DNA of 6,692 nt from Acidobacteriota bacterium (GCA_003161495.1 PMOP01000438.1:7034-13725); one strand, 5' to 3'; counted from the first letter of the stretch, positions 1 through 5,910 are shown. Notes: a model not told the origin generated them from the sequence alone. Translations and numbers: made by a program.

Positions 1-477
1 CATGCGGTCGAGCGCGTATTTCTCCCTGTCATGAAAATGCAGTATCCCGAAATAGTGGATGTGGCCATGCCGGCCGAAGGCGTGTTTCATAATCTGATGA
101 TTGTTTCCATCCGCAAATCCTACCCGGGACACGCGCGAAAAATCATGCACGCGATCTGGTCGTTGGGGCAGGCCATGTTCACCAAGGTTGTCGTGGTCGT
201 CGATCATGATGTAAACGTGCAGGACTCGCGCGAAGTGGTTTGGAAATCGCTCTGCGCGATTGATCCCGAGCGCGATGTGGAATTTGTAATGGGCCCGGCC
301 GATACGCTCGATCATGCCTCGCGCATTCAGGACTACGGTTCGAAAATGGGGATCGACGCGACGCGAAAATGGGAGAGCGAAGGATTTCGCCGTCCCTGGC
401 CGGATGAAATTGTCATGGATTCGGCCACCAAAAAGCGAATCGACACGATCTGGCAGACGCTGGGTCTGGCCCGGTAA
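1..477 (+). CDS. ubiD: UbiD-family decarboxylase, C-terminal part (5' end outside window)
   Basis: The reading frame is open from base 1 to a TAA at 475-477, giving the last 158 residues of a protein whose family is usually about 450-600 residues. It begins HAVERVFLPV and contains PEIVDVAMPAEGVFHN, then a VVVVVDHDVNVQD strand-turn segment, and GSKMGIDATRKW near the end. These match the C-terminal domain of E. coli UbiD (3-octaprenyl-4-hydroxybenzoate carboxy-lyase) as I recall it. The family are prenylated-FMN-dependent decarboxylases acting in the cytoplasm in ubiquinone or menaquinone synthesis, or on other aromatic or unsaturated acids. The catalytic Glu/Arg part lies upstream of the window, so the substrate cannot be judged. 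The nearest internal ATG (31) is not a start, because conserved sequence continues upstream of it. It runs in the same direction as the pilus genes but is separated by over 500 bases, so it is probably a different transcription unit. Confidence 0.9.
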   Translation, partial: HAVERVFLPVMKMQYPEIVDVAMPAEGVFHNLMIVSIRKSYPGHARKIMHAIWSLGQAMFTKVVVVVDHDVNVQDSREVVWKSLCAIDPERDVEFVMGPADTLDHASRIQDYGSKMGIDATRKWESEGFRRPWPDEIVMDSATKKRIDTIWQTLGLAR

Positions 478-508
478 GATTAGTTCGAAAAAAGTGTCTG
501 GAAAGCCC

Positions 509-533
509 ATACTAGTAATAGTAGTCCTAGTAT
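509..533. repeat. AT-rich inverted repeat with TAGT iterations
   Basis: ATACTAG (509-515) and CTAGTAT (527-533) are perfect 7-base inverted arms around an 11-base spacer. TAGT occurs four times inside (513, 519, 522, 528). It lies 32 bases past the ubiD stop in sequence visibly richer in A and T than its surroundings. It could be an operator or a weak hairpin. There is no T tract typical of a terminator. Function unknown. Confidence 0.5.
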
Positions 534-630
534 TCACTGAACCCCATACCTAGCGCTTTCTGCCCTTTTCCTGTCCGCGCGGTCAGCCGCCTAAGCGGTA
601 TTAATCAGAACAACTTGCGAATCCCATTGC

Positions 631-659
631 TTGACACTCAAGGTGGGGGATGCCAAATT
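631..659 (+). promoter_or_regulatory. Candidate sigma70-like promoter for pilMNOPQ
   Basis: A perfect TTGACA -35 hexamer (631-636) is followed after 17 bases by CAAATT (654-659), which matches only three of six positions of the TATAAT -10 consensus. The strong -35 and right spacing support it and the weak -10 counts against it. It is the best promoter-like match I see in the gap before pilM. Transcription from it would begin near base 666. Confidence 0.3.
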
Positions 660-739
660 CGCTGTACGCGGCGACGGCTCTGCCGGAGAAAGTTTCAGAG
701 GCCGCCCAAGTTCCTGGGAGCGTATGGGGCTCTTGTTGG

Positions 740-764
740 TTGAATCTGTTGATTGAATCTGTTG
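740..764. repeat. Tandem direct repeat, period 13
   Basis: TTGAATCTGTTG occurs at 740-751 and again exactly at 753-764, with one base between, so the period is 13. Two identical 12-base copies in a non-coding region are unlikely by chance. They could be paired binding sites for a regulator of pilM or a small slippage duplication. The two cannot be told apart from one sequence. Confidence 0.6.
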
Positions 765-894
765 GGTGGGTCGTCCGTAGCAAACGATTCGAGCCGCTCA
801 CGGCAAACGTGGCGCGCCGAACTTGATCCAAGAAAATAGTGCACGAGCAGGGATGTCGCAGGGTTTCGGATCATAACAAGTGTGGGTGTGAAGG

Positions 895-923
895 CGGCTT
901 CGGATGCAAAGCTTTCCGAGCCG
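895..923 (+). promoter_or_regulatory. Potential hairpin in pilM leader
   Basis: CGGCTTCGG (895-903) can pair with CCGAGCCG (916-923), giving eight base pairs with one bulged T and a 12-base loop that contains AAAGCTTT. It lies 71 bases before the pilM ATG. No T tract follows, so it is not a terminator. It may be part of a structured 5' leader. This is base pairing read by eye, without an energy calculation. Confidence 0.4.
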
Positions 924-933
924 GTAACTTGAG

Positions 934-964
934 CGGATCGCAAGGAAAAAGACCAAAAGATCCG
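934..964 (+). promoter_or_regulatory. Potential CGGATC/GATCCG leader hairpin
   Basis: CGGATC (934-939) and GATCCG (959-964) are perfect 6-base complements around a 19-base purine-rich loop containing AAGGAAAAAG. The same CGGAT core also occurs at 867 and 901, so the 3' GATCCG arm could pair with more than one upstream partner. That makes alternative leader folds possible. No direct evidence of function. Confidence 0.3.
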
Positions 965-981
965 GCACGCATGGGATTTCT

Positions 982-987
982 GAGGGG
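982..987 (+). promoter_or_regulatory. Ribosome binding site deciding the pilM start
   Basis: GAGGGG lies 7 bases before ATG 995. The alternative in-frame starts at 971 and 839 lack a comparable site, so this supports the 350-residue form of PilM. Confidence 0.65.
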
Positions 988-994
988 TTTAGAC

Positions 995-2047
995 ATGTTT
1001 GGTGGCTCTAAACAAAAGGCTTTGGTCGGTTTAGATATCGGCTCCAGCTCCATCAAAGCCGTGGAGTTGAAAAGCACGAAACACGGGTATGAACTCGTCA
1101 GCTTTGGCCTCGAACCGCTGGCGCAGGATACCGTGGTGGACGGCGCGATCATGGACGCGCCGCTGGTTGCCGGCGCCATCAGCAATATTTTTGACACGCA
1201 CAAAATCAAAACTAAAAATGTGGCCACCGCGGTTTCCGGCCACTCCGTAATCGTCAAGCGGGTTTCACTTCCCAGCATGACCGAGGAAGAGCTTTACGAT
1301 CGGATCCAATCCGAAGCCAGCCAGCACATTCCCTTCGATATCGCGGACGTGAACCTGGACCACCAGTTGCTTGAATCCGTCGATTCGCAAATGGATGTCC
1401 TGCTCGTGGCCGTCAAAAAAGATAAAATCCTGAACCACACGAACGTTCTGGCGCAGGCGGGCAAGAACTCCACGGTTGTCGATATCGATGCGTTTGCCCT
1501 GCAGAATTGCTACGAAGTGAATTATGACCCGGAACCCGGGCAGACCATCGCCTTGCTGAATATTGGCGCGAGCGTGATGAACATCAACATTGTGCGCGGC
1601 GGCATTCCCTTATTCACGCGCGACGTTTCCGTCGGCGGCAATCAATACACCGACGCGCTGCAAAAGGAACTGGACCTGAGCTTTGAAGATGCCGAGCGCC
1701 TGAAGCATGGCGAAAACATCGCCGGGGTCGCCGAGGAACACCGCGGCACGATCCTGCGATCGGTGACGGATATTCTGGTCCTGGAAATCCAAAAGACATT
1801 CGATTTTTTCCGGGCCACCGCGACCGGCGAAAGCATCCAGAGAATTGTCGTGGCCGGCGGCAGTTCGCGCGTGCCCGGCTTGATGGACGTCCTGCGGGAA
1901 GAATTTGCCATTCCGGTCGAGGAAATGTATCCGTTCCGAAAGATTGTGATCAATCCGGCGCGTCACAACGAAGATCAGATTCGAGAACTTGCTCCGCGCC
2001 TGGCGATCGCGGTAGGACTCGCGCTCAGGAGTTTTGACGAACCATGA
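995..2047 (+). CDS. pilM: Type IV pilus assembly protein PilM (actin-like ATPase)
   Basis: This encodes a 350-residue cytoplasmic protein of the FtsA/PilM actin fold, which binds nucleotide and the N-terminal tail of PilN, anchoring the alignment complex on the cytoplasmic side. An actin phosphate-1 motif, VGLDIGSSSIKAVEL, lies at residues 11-25. A phosphate-2-like segment, ALLNIGASVMNINIV, is at 186-200. An adenosine-type motif, RIVVAGGSSRVPGL, starts at 283, and the closing helix APRLAIAVGLALR starts at 333. The length is typical of the family. I chose ATG 995 because GAGGGG (982-987) precedes it with a 7-base spacer and the actin motif then starts at the usual distance. The frame is open back to ATG 839 and also has ATG 971, but the extra residues look unrelated to PilM and have no good ribosome site. 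It is the first gene of the operon, and its TGA overlaps the pilN ATG. Confidence 0.95.
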   Translation: MFGGSKQKALVGLDIGSSSIKAVELKSTKHGYELVSFGLEPLAQDTVVDGAIMDAPLVAGAISNIFDTHKIKTKNVATAVSGHSVIVKRVSLPSMTEEELYDRIQSEASQHIPFDIADVNLDHQLLESVDSQMDVLLVAVKKDKILNHTNVLAQAGKNSTVVDIDAFALQNCYEVNYDPEPGQTIALLNIGASVMNINIVRGGIPLFTRDVSVGGNQYTDALQKELDLSFEDAERLKHGENIAGVAEEHRGTILRSVTDILVLEIQKTFDFFRATATGESIQRIVVAGGSSRVPGLMDVLREEFAIPVEEMYPFRKIVINPARHNEDQIRELAPRLAIAVGLALRSFDEP

Positions 2048-2691
2048 TTCGCATCAACCTACTTGGAAGAACGCGACCGAAAGCCACCCGCACGTCGGTG
2101 CCGCTCGAAGCCACGCTGCAATACGTGCTGCTGGCGATCGCGCTGGTAGTCAGCGGCGGAGCCCTGTACGGCCACTACCTGTTGCTGGACCGGGAGAATA
2201 CCAAGGTCGCAGCTCACATTGTGAAGCAAAAGGGCGAAAAAGCGCGCCTCGAACAGTTGAAAGTCCAGGTCGACAATTTTGAAAAACAGAAAGCCGTCCT
2301 GCAAACCAGGATCGGCGTCATCGAAACATTGCAGCGGAACCGCACCGGCGGCCAGGAACTTCTCGATGCCATCGCCAACACGGTTAGCCGCACGGACACT
2401 CTGTGGCTCATTTCCGTGGAGCGCAAAGGGGATACGCTGACTATTAACGGCGCGGCGGGTTCGCTCAACGCGGTCGCCAATTACATCACCCAACTCAAGC
2501 GTTCCGGTTATTTCCAATCGGTGGAAATCAAGGAATCTCATCAGGATGAAGCCAACAAGGCCGTGGAAATTTTTGATTTCAGCCTGACCGCTCAGTTTGG
2601 TTTGATGCAACCCGGCGCAGCGCCGGGTGCCGCTGGCACGGCCGCGCCGGCCGCCAATACGCCACCGGCGGGCCGCAAGGCCGGGACTTAG
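2044..2691 (+). CDS. pilN: Type IV pilus inner-membrane protein PilN
   Basis: The 215-residue product is a bitopic inner-membrane protein. It starts MIRINLLGR, the conserved short tail that inserts into PilM. A hydrophobic membrane segment follows at about residues 25-48 (ending GGALYGHYLLL), then a charged coiled-coil stretch (about 50-98) and a periplasmic ferredoxin-like domain (about 105-186) with LWLISVERKGDTLTINGAAG. The domain pairs with that of PilO. The last 27 residues or so are Ala/Pro/Gly-rich low complexity, an addition beyond the usual PilN core. The start ATG overlaps the pilM stop (ATGA), implying translational coupling. CAGGAG (2026-2031) lies upstream at a rather long 12-base spacing. 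The stop is TAG at 2689-2691, eight bases before pilO. Confidence 0.93.
   Translation: MIRINLLGRTRPKATRTSVPLEATLQYVLLAIALVVSGGALYGHYLLLDRENTKVAAHIVKQKGEKARLEQLKVQVDNFEKQKAVLQTRIGVIETLQRNRTGGQELLDAIANTVSRTDTLWLISVERKGDTLTINGAAGSLNAVANYITQLKRSGYFQSVEIKESHQDEANKAVEIFDFSLTAQFGLMQPGAAPGAAGTAAPAANTPPAGRKAGT
2610..2682 (+). repeat. Run of short-loop GC-rich hairpins in the pilN 3' tail
   Basis: Four perfect inverted repeats lie almost head to tail. ACCCGGCG/CGCCGGGT (2610-2628) is 8 bp with loop CAG. GTGCC/GGCAC (2627-2639) is 5 bp with loop GCT. GGCCG/CGGCC (2640-2652) is 5 bp with loop CGC. GGCC/GGCC (2671-2682) is 4 bp around GCAA, a GNRA-type loop. They lie in the codons for the Ala/Pro-rich tail, just before the pilO ribosome site. 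No T tract follows, so they are not terminators. Confidence 0.6.
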
Positions 2692-2699
2692 GGGGAGCC

Positions 2700-3335
2700 A
2701 TGGCGATTTCGTTTCGCGAATATCCGTGGTATCTGCAAGCGCTCATCTTTTTCGCGCTGGCACTGGTAATTTTTGGAGCCGGAGAATACTTGCCCATGTC
2801 GCCCGTGGCGGCCATACGAAATACTTTGGACGCCAATCACACCGAGGATTCCGATTTGAATCGCCAGGTGGCGGAATTGCAAGTCTACGAGCGCCGCAAT
2901 GCCGAATTCAAAGTGGAGATGGCCGCTCTCGAAAAGCAATTGGAAACCCTGAAGACGATCGTGCCGGAAGAAAAAGAAGTGGATGAGTTCATTCGGCTGC
3001 TTCAGGAAGCTGCCTCCGCTTCCGGCGTGCAAATTCGCAGTTTGTCCGCGCAAGCGGTGGTTCCCAAGGAATATCACTACGAGCTGCCTTTCTCGATCAG
3101 CGTGGACGGGCCGTTCTTCAGCATCGAGGATTTTTTTGCGCGCCTGAGCCGCCTTTCGCGGATCATTAATGTCGGAGACCTGACCTTCTCGGGCCTTTCC
3201 GATCCGTCCAAGGCGAGATATCCCGTGCGCCCCGGCACCACGGTCCAGGGTACATGCCTGGTTACAACGTTCTTTAGCAAGCCGATGGATGCATCTACGG
3301 CCCCGGCGGGCAAGAATCAGCCCGTCCGCAAATAG
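2700..3335 (+). CDS. pilO: Type IV pilus inner-membrane protein PilO
   Basis: This is the 211-residue partner of PilN in the inner-membrane alignment complex. It has a short cytoplasmic N terminus (MAISFREYPWYLQ), one membrane helix at about residues 12-30 and a coiled coil at about 50-88. The periplasmic ferredoxin-like domain begins near VPEEKEVDEFIRLLQEA (88-104) and continues through FSISVDGPFFSIEDFFARLS (131-150) and RIINVGDLTFSGL (154-166), segments typical of PilO. The length matches the family. A GGGGGAG run (2691-2697) precedes the ATG with only a 2-base spacer, which is short. A short Ala/Pro/Lys tail ends the protein. The CGGGC/GCCCG inverted repeat (3307-3324) in its last codons could form a small hairpin. 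It lies eight bases after pilN and a few bases before pilP. Confidence 0.93.
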   Translation: MAISFREYPWYLQALIFFALALVIFGAGEYLPMSPVAAIRNTLDANHTEDSDLNRQVAELQVYERRNAEFKVEMAALEKQLETLKTIVPEEKEVDEFIRLLQEAASASGVQIRSLSAQAVVPKEYHYELPFSISVDGPFFSIEDFFARLSRLSRIINVGDLTFSGLSDPSKARYPVRPGTTVQGTCLVTTFFSKPMDASTAPAGKNQPVRK

Positions 3336-3356
3336 GCCGAATTGAGCCGACTGACT

Positions 3357-3968
3357 ATGCGACTCGCAAAATCATCGCGAAGCCTTCTGCCGCTGACCTT
3401 ATCGGCGGTTCTTGCCACCTGTGCCTGGGCGCAAGACCATCCGAACGTCCAGCCAAATGCGGTGCGCCAGCAATTGATGAATCCCGCGCCCGCCGGTTCC
3501 CCGGCGCCCAGCGCTCCGAAGCCTCCCGCGCCGGCCCCTGCGAAACCCGCGGCGACTGCCCATGACCCGGCGCAGGCTGCGCCCGCGAATTCCGCAAATC
3601 CCCAGGCCGAAAAGCCTGCGGGAGAAAAAGCCGTAACGCGGCGCGATCCGTTTGACACGCTGCTGAGCAAGGCCCGAGCGGGCGGTTCGACGCCGGATAA
3701 TCTTCCCCCCGGGAAGGCTGGTCTGATCGTCGAAACGCTGCGCATCGATGGCATCGTGCACAGTCCCAACGGGATGATCGCCATCGTCTCGAATGCGGCA
3801 CAACGAGTTTATTTCTTGCGGGAAGGCGACAAGTTATACGACGGTTCGGTCGAGAAAATCGCCCTCGACGCGATTTCATTCCAGGAGAATGGCAAAGACG
3901 CATTTGGAAAACCGCTGGAACGCACGGTGACCAAGCGGCTTTACCCCAGTTCAGGAGAACAGCAATGA
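3357..3968 (+). CDS. pilP: Type IV pilus periplasmic protein PilP
   Basis: This encodes a 203-residue exported protein that links PilN/PilO to the PilQ secretin. From ATG 3357 there is a basic N terminus and a hydrophobic signal segment ending CAWA before QDHP (cleavage predicted near residue 25). A long Ala/Pro-rich flexible linker (about 43-91) follows, then TRRDPFDTLL (94-103), the arginine-Asp-Pro-Phe signature seen in PilP. The C-terminal beta domain (about 120-198) includes LRIDGIVHSPNGMIAIV and RVYFLREGDKLYDG. The start is uncertain: the same frame has a TTG at 3342, six bases after the pilO stop, adding five residues. Neither has a clear ribosome site. A Cys lies in LATC, but Thr before Cys is a poor lipobox, so whether it is lipidated is unclear. 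Its TGA overlaps the pilQ ATG. Confidence 0.88.
   Translation: MRLAKSSRSLLPLTLSAVLATCAWAQDHPNVQPNAVRQQLMNPAPAGSPAPSAPKPPAPAPAKPAATAHDPAQAAPANSANPQAEKPAGEKAVTRRDPFDTLLSKARAGGSTPDNLPPGKAGLIVETLRIDGIVHSPNGMIAIVSNAAQRVYFLREGDKLYDGSVEKIALDAISFQENGKDAFGKPLERTVTKRLYPSSGEQQ
3953..3957 (+). promoter_or_regulatory. Ribosome binding site of pilQ, inside pilP
   Basis: AGGAG lies within the last codons of pilP, 7 bases before the pilQ ATG at 3965. Together with the ATGA stop/start overlap it points to coupled translation of PilP and PilQ. Confidence 0.7.
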
Positions 3969-5851
3969 AGACCAATTGGCCGGCTCTCAGGTTCCGCTTC
4001 CTATGGCTGGCAGGCGCCGCGGTTGCGGTTCTGCCCGCGAGCGCGCAAGTCGCTCCGCAAATGCCCTCGAGCGTGGCTGCTCCACTGGCCTCCATCTCGG
4101 CTGTCGAGGTTGCCCAGCCGGGCCAGCAAACGGCCGTGCGCATCAGCGGGACCGGTGAGTTGCATTACCGGACTTCGCGCCTGGACTCTCCACCACGCCT
4201 GGTGCTGGATTTTGCCGATACGCGCTTGAAAGTACAGAGTACGAAGGTCGCCAGCGATTATTCTCCTGTCCTGGACGTGCGCATGGGACAACCGAATCCT
4301 GGACAGTCGCGCATCGTGATCGATCTTGCGAAACAGGTTCCATTCACCACGCAGGCGGATGGATCGAATGTTACGATTTCTTTCCCATCTGCCGTTGCAA
4401 CCTTGGCCACTCCCACTGCCCTCCATGCGGTTAAAAAGCCTGCGCGGGCCAGTCTGGCTTCCGTCAAGGCGCCGAATATGCCGCTTCCATCCTGGCTGAC
4501 GGGAACGGACATGGGATTTGCCCGTCCCGCAAGCGAACCGGCCGCGCCCGAGATGCAGGATCCCGCGACGGAACCGTCCCAAACGCCCATAGCGGAAAAG
4601 AAATATTCGGGCGACCCGATTTCGGTGAACCTGAAGGACGTGGATTTGAAAGATTTCTTTCGCCTGATTCATGAAATCAGCGGCCTGAACGTCGTTCTGG
4701 ACCCTTCCGTTCATGGAAATGTGACGCTGGTTCTCGACGAAGTTCCCTGGGATCAGGCTCTGGACATCGTCCTGCGCAATAACGGGCTCACCAAGGAAAT
4801 CGACGGCAATGTTCTGCGCATCGCCACCCAGGATACTCTCCGGCACGAAGCCGACCAGCACCGGGACCTCCTCAAGGCGCAGACGGATTCGATTGAACCG
4901 GTGACGGTCACGCGGGTGTTGAGTTACGCCCAGGCGACCACCATGGTGGCTACGCTGAAAAAGTTCCTGACCCCACGGGGCGACGTTTTCGCCGATATCC
5001 GTTCGAATACGCTGATCATTCGCGATATTCCCGCCTCTATTCCCAAGATCGATAATTTGCTGCGCCAGATAGACCGCAAATCGCAGCAGGTGGAAATTGA
5101 CGCCCGCGTCGTACAGACATCGCGTTCCTTTGCGCGTGAAATCGGCACCGAGTTTGGCTTTTCCACGCCCGCCGGGAACACAGGCCTCGGGGGACTTGTC
5201 GGGAACAGCGCTTTCATAAGTCCCGTCATCCATTCGATTATTCCGGATTTCGGCGTACCGGCTTCAGGTGGCACCTCCATTCCGCTCAGTACGAATCTGG
5301 GCGCCACCGCCCCGAACAGCGGCTTCACTTTTTCCACCCAGGGCCACAATTATGCGATCGATTTTATTCTTAGCATGATGGAGTCCCGCGGCGTCGGCAA
5401 AATTCTCTCCGAGCCCAAGGGCATCACGCAAAATAACGAGAAATTGACGGTGAAGCAGGGTCAACAAATCCCGATCCAGACCAATATCAATAATACGATT
5501 ACCACGCAATATGTGGACGCTGTTCTGGAGTTGGAAGTCACTCCCCAGATTACCTCAGAGGGCACCGTGTTCCTGGACGTCAACGTTCAGAACACCCAGA
5601 TTGATAAAAGCATCAGCGTGCAGGGAATGCCCGGCCTGGATACCGAATCGACGCAGACCAAAGTCCTTGTTAACGATGGAGGCACCGTGGTTATTGGCGG
5701 TGTCGTAATCACGAATCAGAATACGACGATTAATCAGGTGCCACTGCTGGGGAGCATGCCCATTATCGGCAACCTGTTCAAACATACTTCCATCGACGTT
5801 ACCACTCAGGAGTTGATGTTCTTCGTCACTCCTCGAATTTTGCCGGGCTGA
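3965..5851 (+). CDS. pilQ: Type IV pilus outer-membrane secretin PilQ
   Basis: The 628-residue product is the secretin that forms the multimeric outer-membrane gate for the pilus. A signal peptide (about 1-27, ending PASA before QV) is followed by one AMIN domain (about 43-140; peptidoglycan-binding in this family), a low-complexity linker (141-212), and a secretin/TonB short N-terminal domain (about 217-265, ISVNLKDVDLKDFFRLI and WDQALDIVLRNNGL). The NolW-like N1 domain (about 311-372) contains FADIRSNTLIIRDIPASI. The secretin barrel domain (about 375-627) has KILSEPKGITQNNEKLTVKQ and the closing signature VPLLGSMPIIGNLFK (592-606), then LMFFVTPRIL. At 628 residues it is compact: P. aeruginosa and Neisseria PilQ exceed 700 residues, with more N-terminal material. 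It is the last gene of the operon, followed by a terminator. No truncation or frameshift is seen. Confidence 0.96.
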   Translation: MKTNWPALRFRFLWLAGAAVAVLPASAQVAPQMPSSVAAPLASISAVEVAQPGQQTAVRISGTGELHYRTSRLDSPPRLVLDFADTRLKVQSTKVASDYSPVLDVRMGQPNPGQSRIVIDLAKQVPFTTQADGSNVTISFPSAVATLATPTALHAVKKPARASLASVKAPNMPLPSWLTGTDMGFARPASEPAAPEMQDPATEPSQTPIAEKKYSGDPISVNLKDVDLKDFFRLIHEISGLNVVLDPSVHGNVTLVLDEVPWDQALDIVLRNNGLTKEIDGNVLRIATQDTLRHEADQHRDLLKAQTDSIEPVTVTRVLSYAQATTMVATLKKFLTPRGDVFADIRSNTLIIRDIPASIPKIDNLLRQIDRKSQQVEIDARVVQTSRSFAREIGTEFGFSTPAGNTGLGGLVGNSAFISPVIHSIIPDFGVPASGGTSIPLSTNLGATAPNSGFTFSTQGHNYAIDFILSMMESRGVGKILSEPKGITQNNEKLTVKQGQQIPIQTNINNTITTQYVDAVLELEVTPQITSEGTVFLDVNVQNTQIDKSISVQGMPGLDTESTQTKVLVNDGGTVVIGGVVITNQNTTINQVPLLGSMPIIGNLFKHTSIDVTTQELMFFVTPRILPG

Positions 5852-5860
5852 GTTCGGCAA
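5840..5860. repeat. Inverted repeat across the pilQ stop codon
   Basis: TTGCCG (5840-5845) and CGGCAA (5855-5860) are perfect 6-base inverted arms with a 9-base spacer that contains the pilQ stop codon (TGA 5849-5851). The left arm is the same six bases as the -35 of the candidate peptidase promoter, so it could be an operator or an RNA hairpin ahead of the main terminator. Confidence 0.4.
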
Positions 5861-5868
5861 GGTACAAT
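5840..5868 (+). promoter_or_regulatory. Candidate sigma70-like promoter for the peptidase gene
   Basis: TTGCCG (5840-5845), then a 17-base spacer, then TACAAT (5863-5868): four of six -35 matches and five of six -10 matches at ideal spacing. The -35 lies inside the last codons of pilQ. Transcription would start near 5875-5877, leaving a leader of about 35 bases that consists almost entirely of the terminator-like hairpin. Confidence 0.5.
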
Positions 5869-5880
5869 ATCGCGCGACCT

Positions 5881-5910
5881 GGGAGGAGACCTCGGTTTCC
5901 TCCCTTTTTT
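5881..5910 (+). terminator. Intrinsic terminator after pilQ
   Basis: GGGAGGAGAC (5881-5890) pairs with GTTTCCTCCC (5895-5904) over ten pairs, one of them G-T, closing a CTCG tetraloop and followed immediately by six T (5905-5910). This is a textbook rho-independent terminator for pilMNOPQ. Unusually, the start codon of the next gene follows the last T. A competing small hairpin, GAGG-AGA-CCTC (5883-5893), is possible within the same bases. Confidence 0.85.

Larger units (their letters stand above)
478..994 (+). other. Non-coding gap and probable pilM leader
   Basis: This 517-base stretch lies between ubiD and pilM. I see no convincing gene on either strand: the open frames here have no recognisable protein motifs. 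It holds an AT-rich inverted repeat (509-533), paired GCGG/CCGC/GCGG blocks (579-598), a TTGACA promoter-like hexamer (631-636), a tandem 13-base repeat (740-764), a CACG-GCAAA-CGTG hairpin (799-811), a bulged 8-bp hairpin (895-923) and a CGGATC/GATCCG pairing (934-964). No clear intrinsic terminator follows ubiD. If transcription of pilM starts near 666, its leader would be about 330 bases, long enough for a regulatory RNA element, but I cannot assign it to a known riboswitch class. Confidence 0.6.

Noticed and set aside
579..598. GCGG-TCAG-CCGC-CTAA-GCGG as a ubiD terminator
   Set aside because: Stems are only 4 pairs, mutually exclusive, and have no following T tract. They may form weak structure but not an intrinsic terminator.
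725..739. Possible sigma54 -24/-12 promoter before pilM
   Set aside because: GG is present at the -24-like position, but the -12 element reads GG rather than the invariant GC, so it fails the consensus.
724..756. Ten-codon leader ORF (MGLLLVESVD) with GGGAG just before it
   Set aside because: The spacer between GGGAG and ATG is only 3 bases, the peptide has no run of regulatory codons, and it is created partly by the tandem repeat. Not supportable.
881..940. Possible GEMM-type (c-di-GMP-I) riboswitch, suggested by GGATGCAAAGC and GCCGGTAAC
   Set aside because: The GCAAAGC core resembles that class, but I cannot find the matching GGGCAAACC half, a GNRA-capped P2 stem or the second long stem. 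The match is too partial to call, though a covariance search would settle it.
601..943. Minus-strand open frames of 76 and 82 codons in the ubiD-pilM gap
   Set aside because: No recognisable motif or domain, they overlap each other in different frames, and composition does not suggest real coding.
839..994. N-terminal extension giving a 402-residue PilM starting at ATG 839
   Set aside because: The extra 52 residues are Cys/Lys/Gly-rich with no PilM similarity that I recognise. ATG 995 has a good ribosome site and gives the normal family length and motif position.
3355..4143. Minus-strand open frame (262 codons) opposite pilP/pilQ
   Set aside because: It spans the antisense of two well-supported genes with low-complexity Ala/Arg translation and no motifs.
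4001..5233. Long minus-strand open frame (410 codons) opposite pilQ
   Set aside because: It lies fully antisense to a clear secretin gene. Its translation is rich in Arg/Gly/His without any domain, typical of a GC-biased shadow frame.
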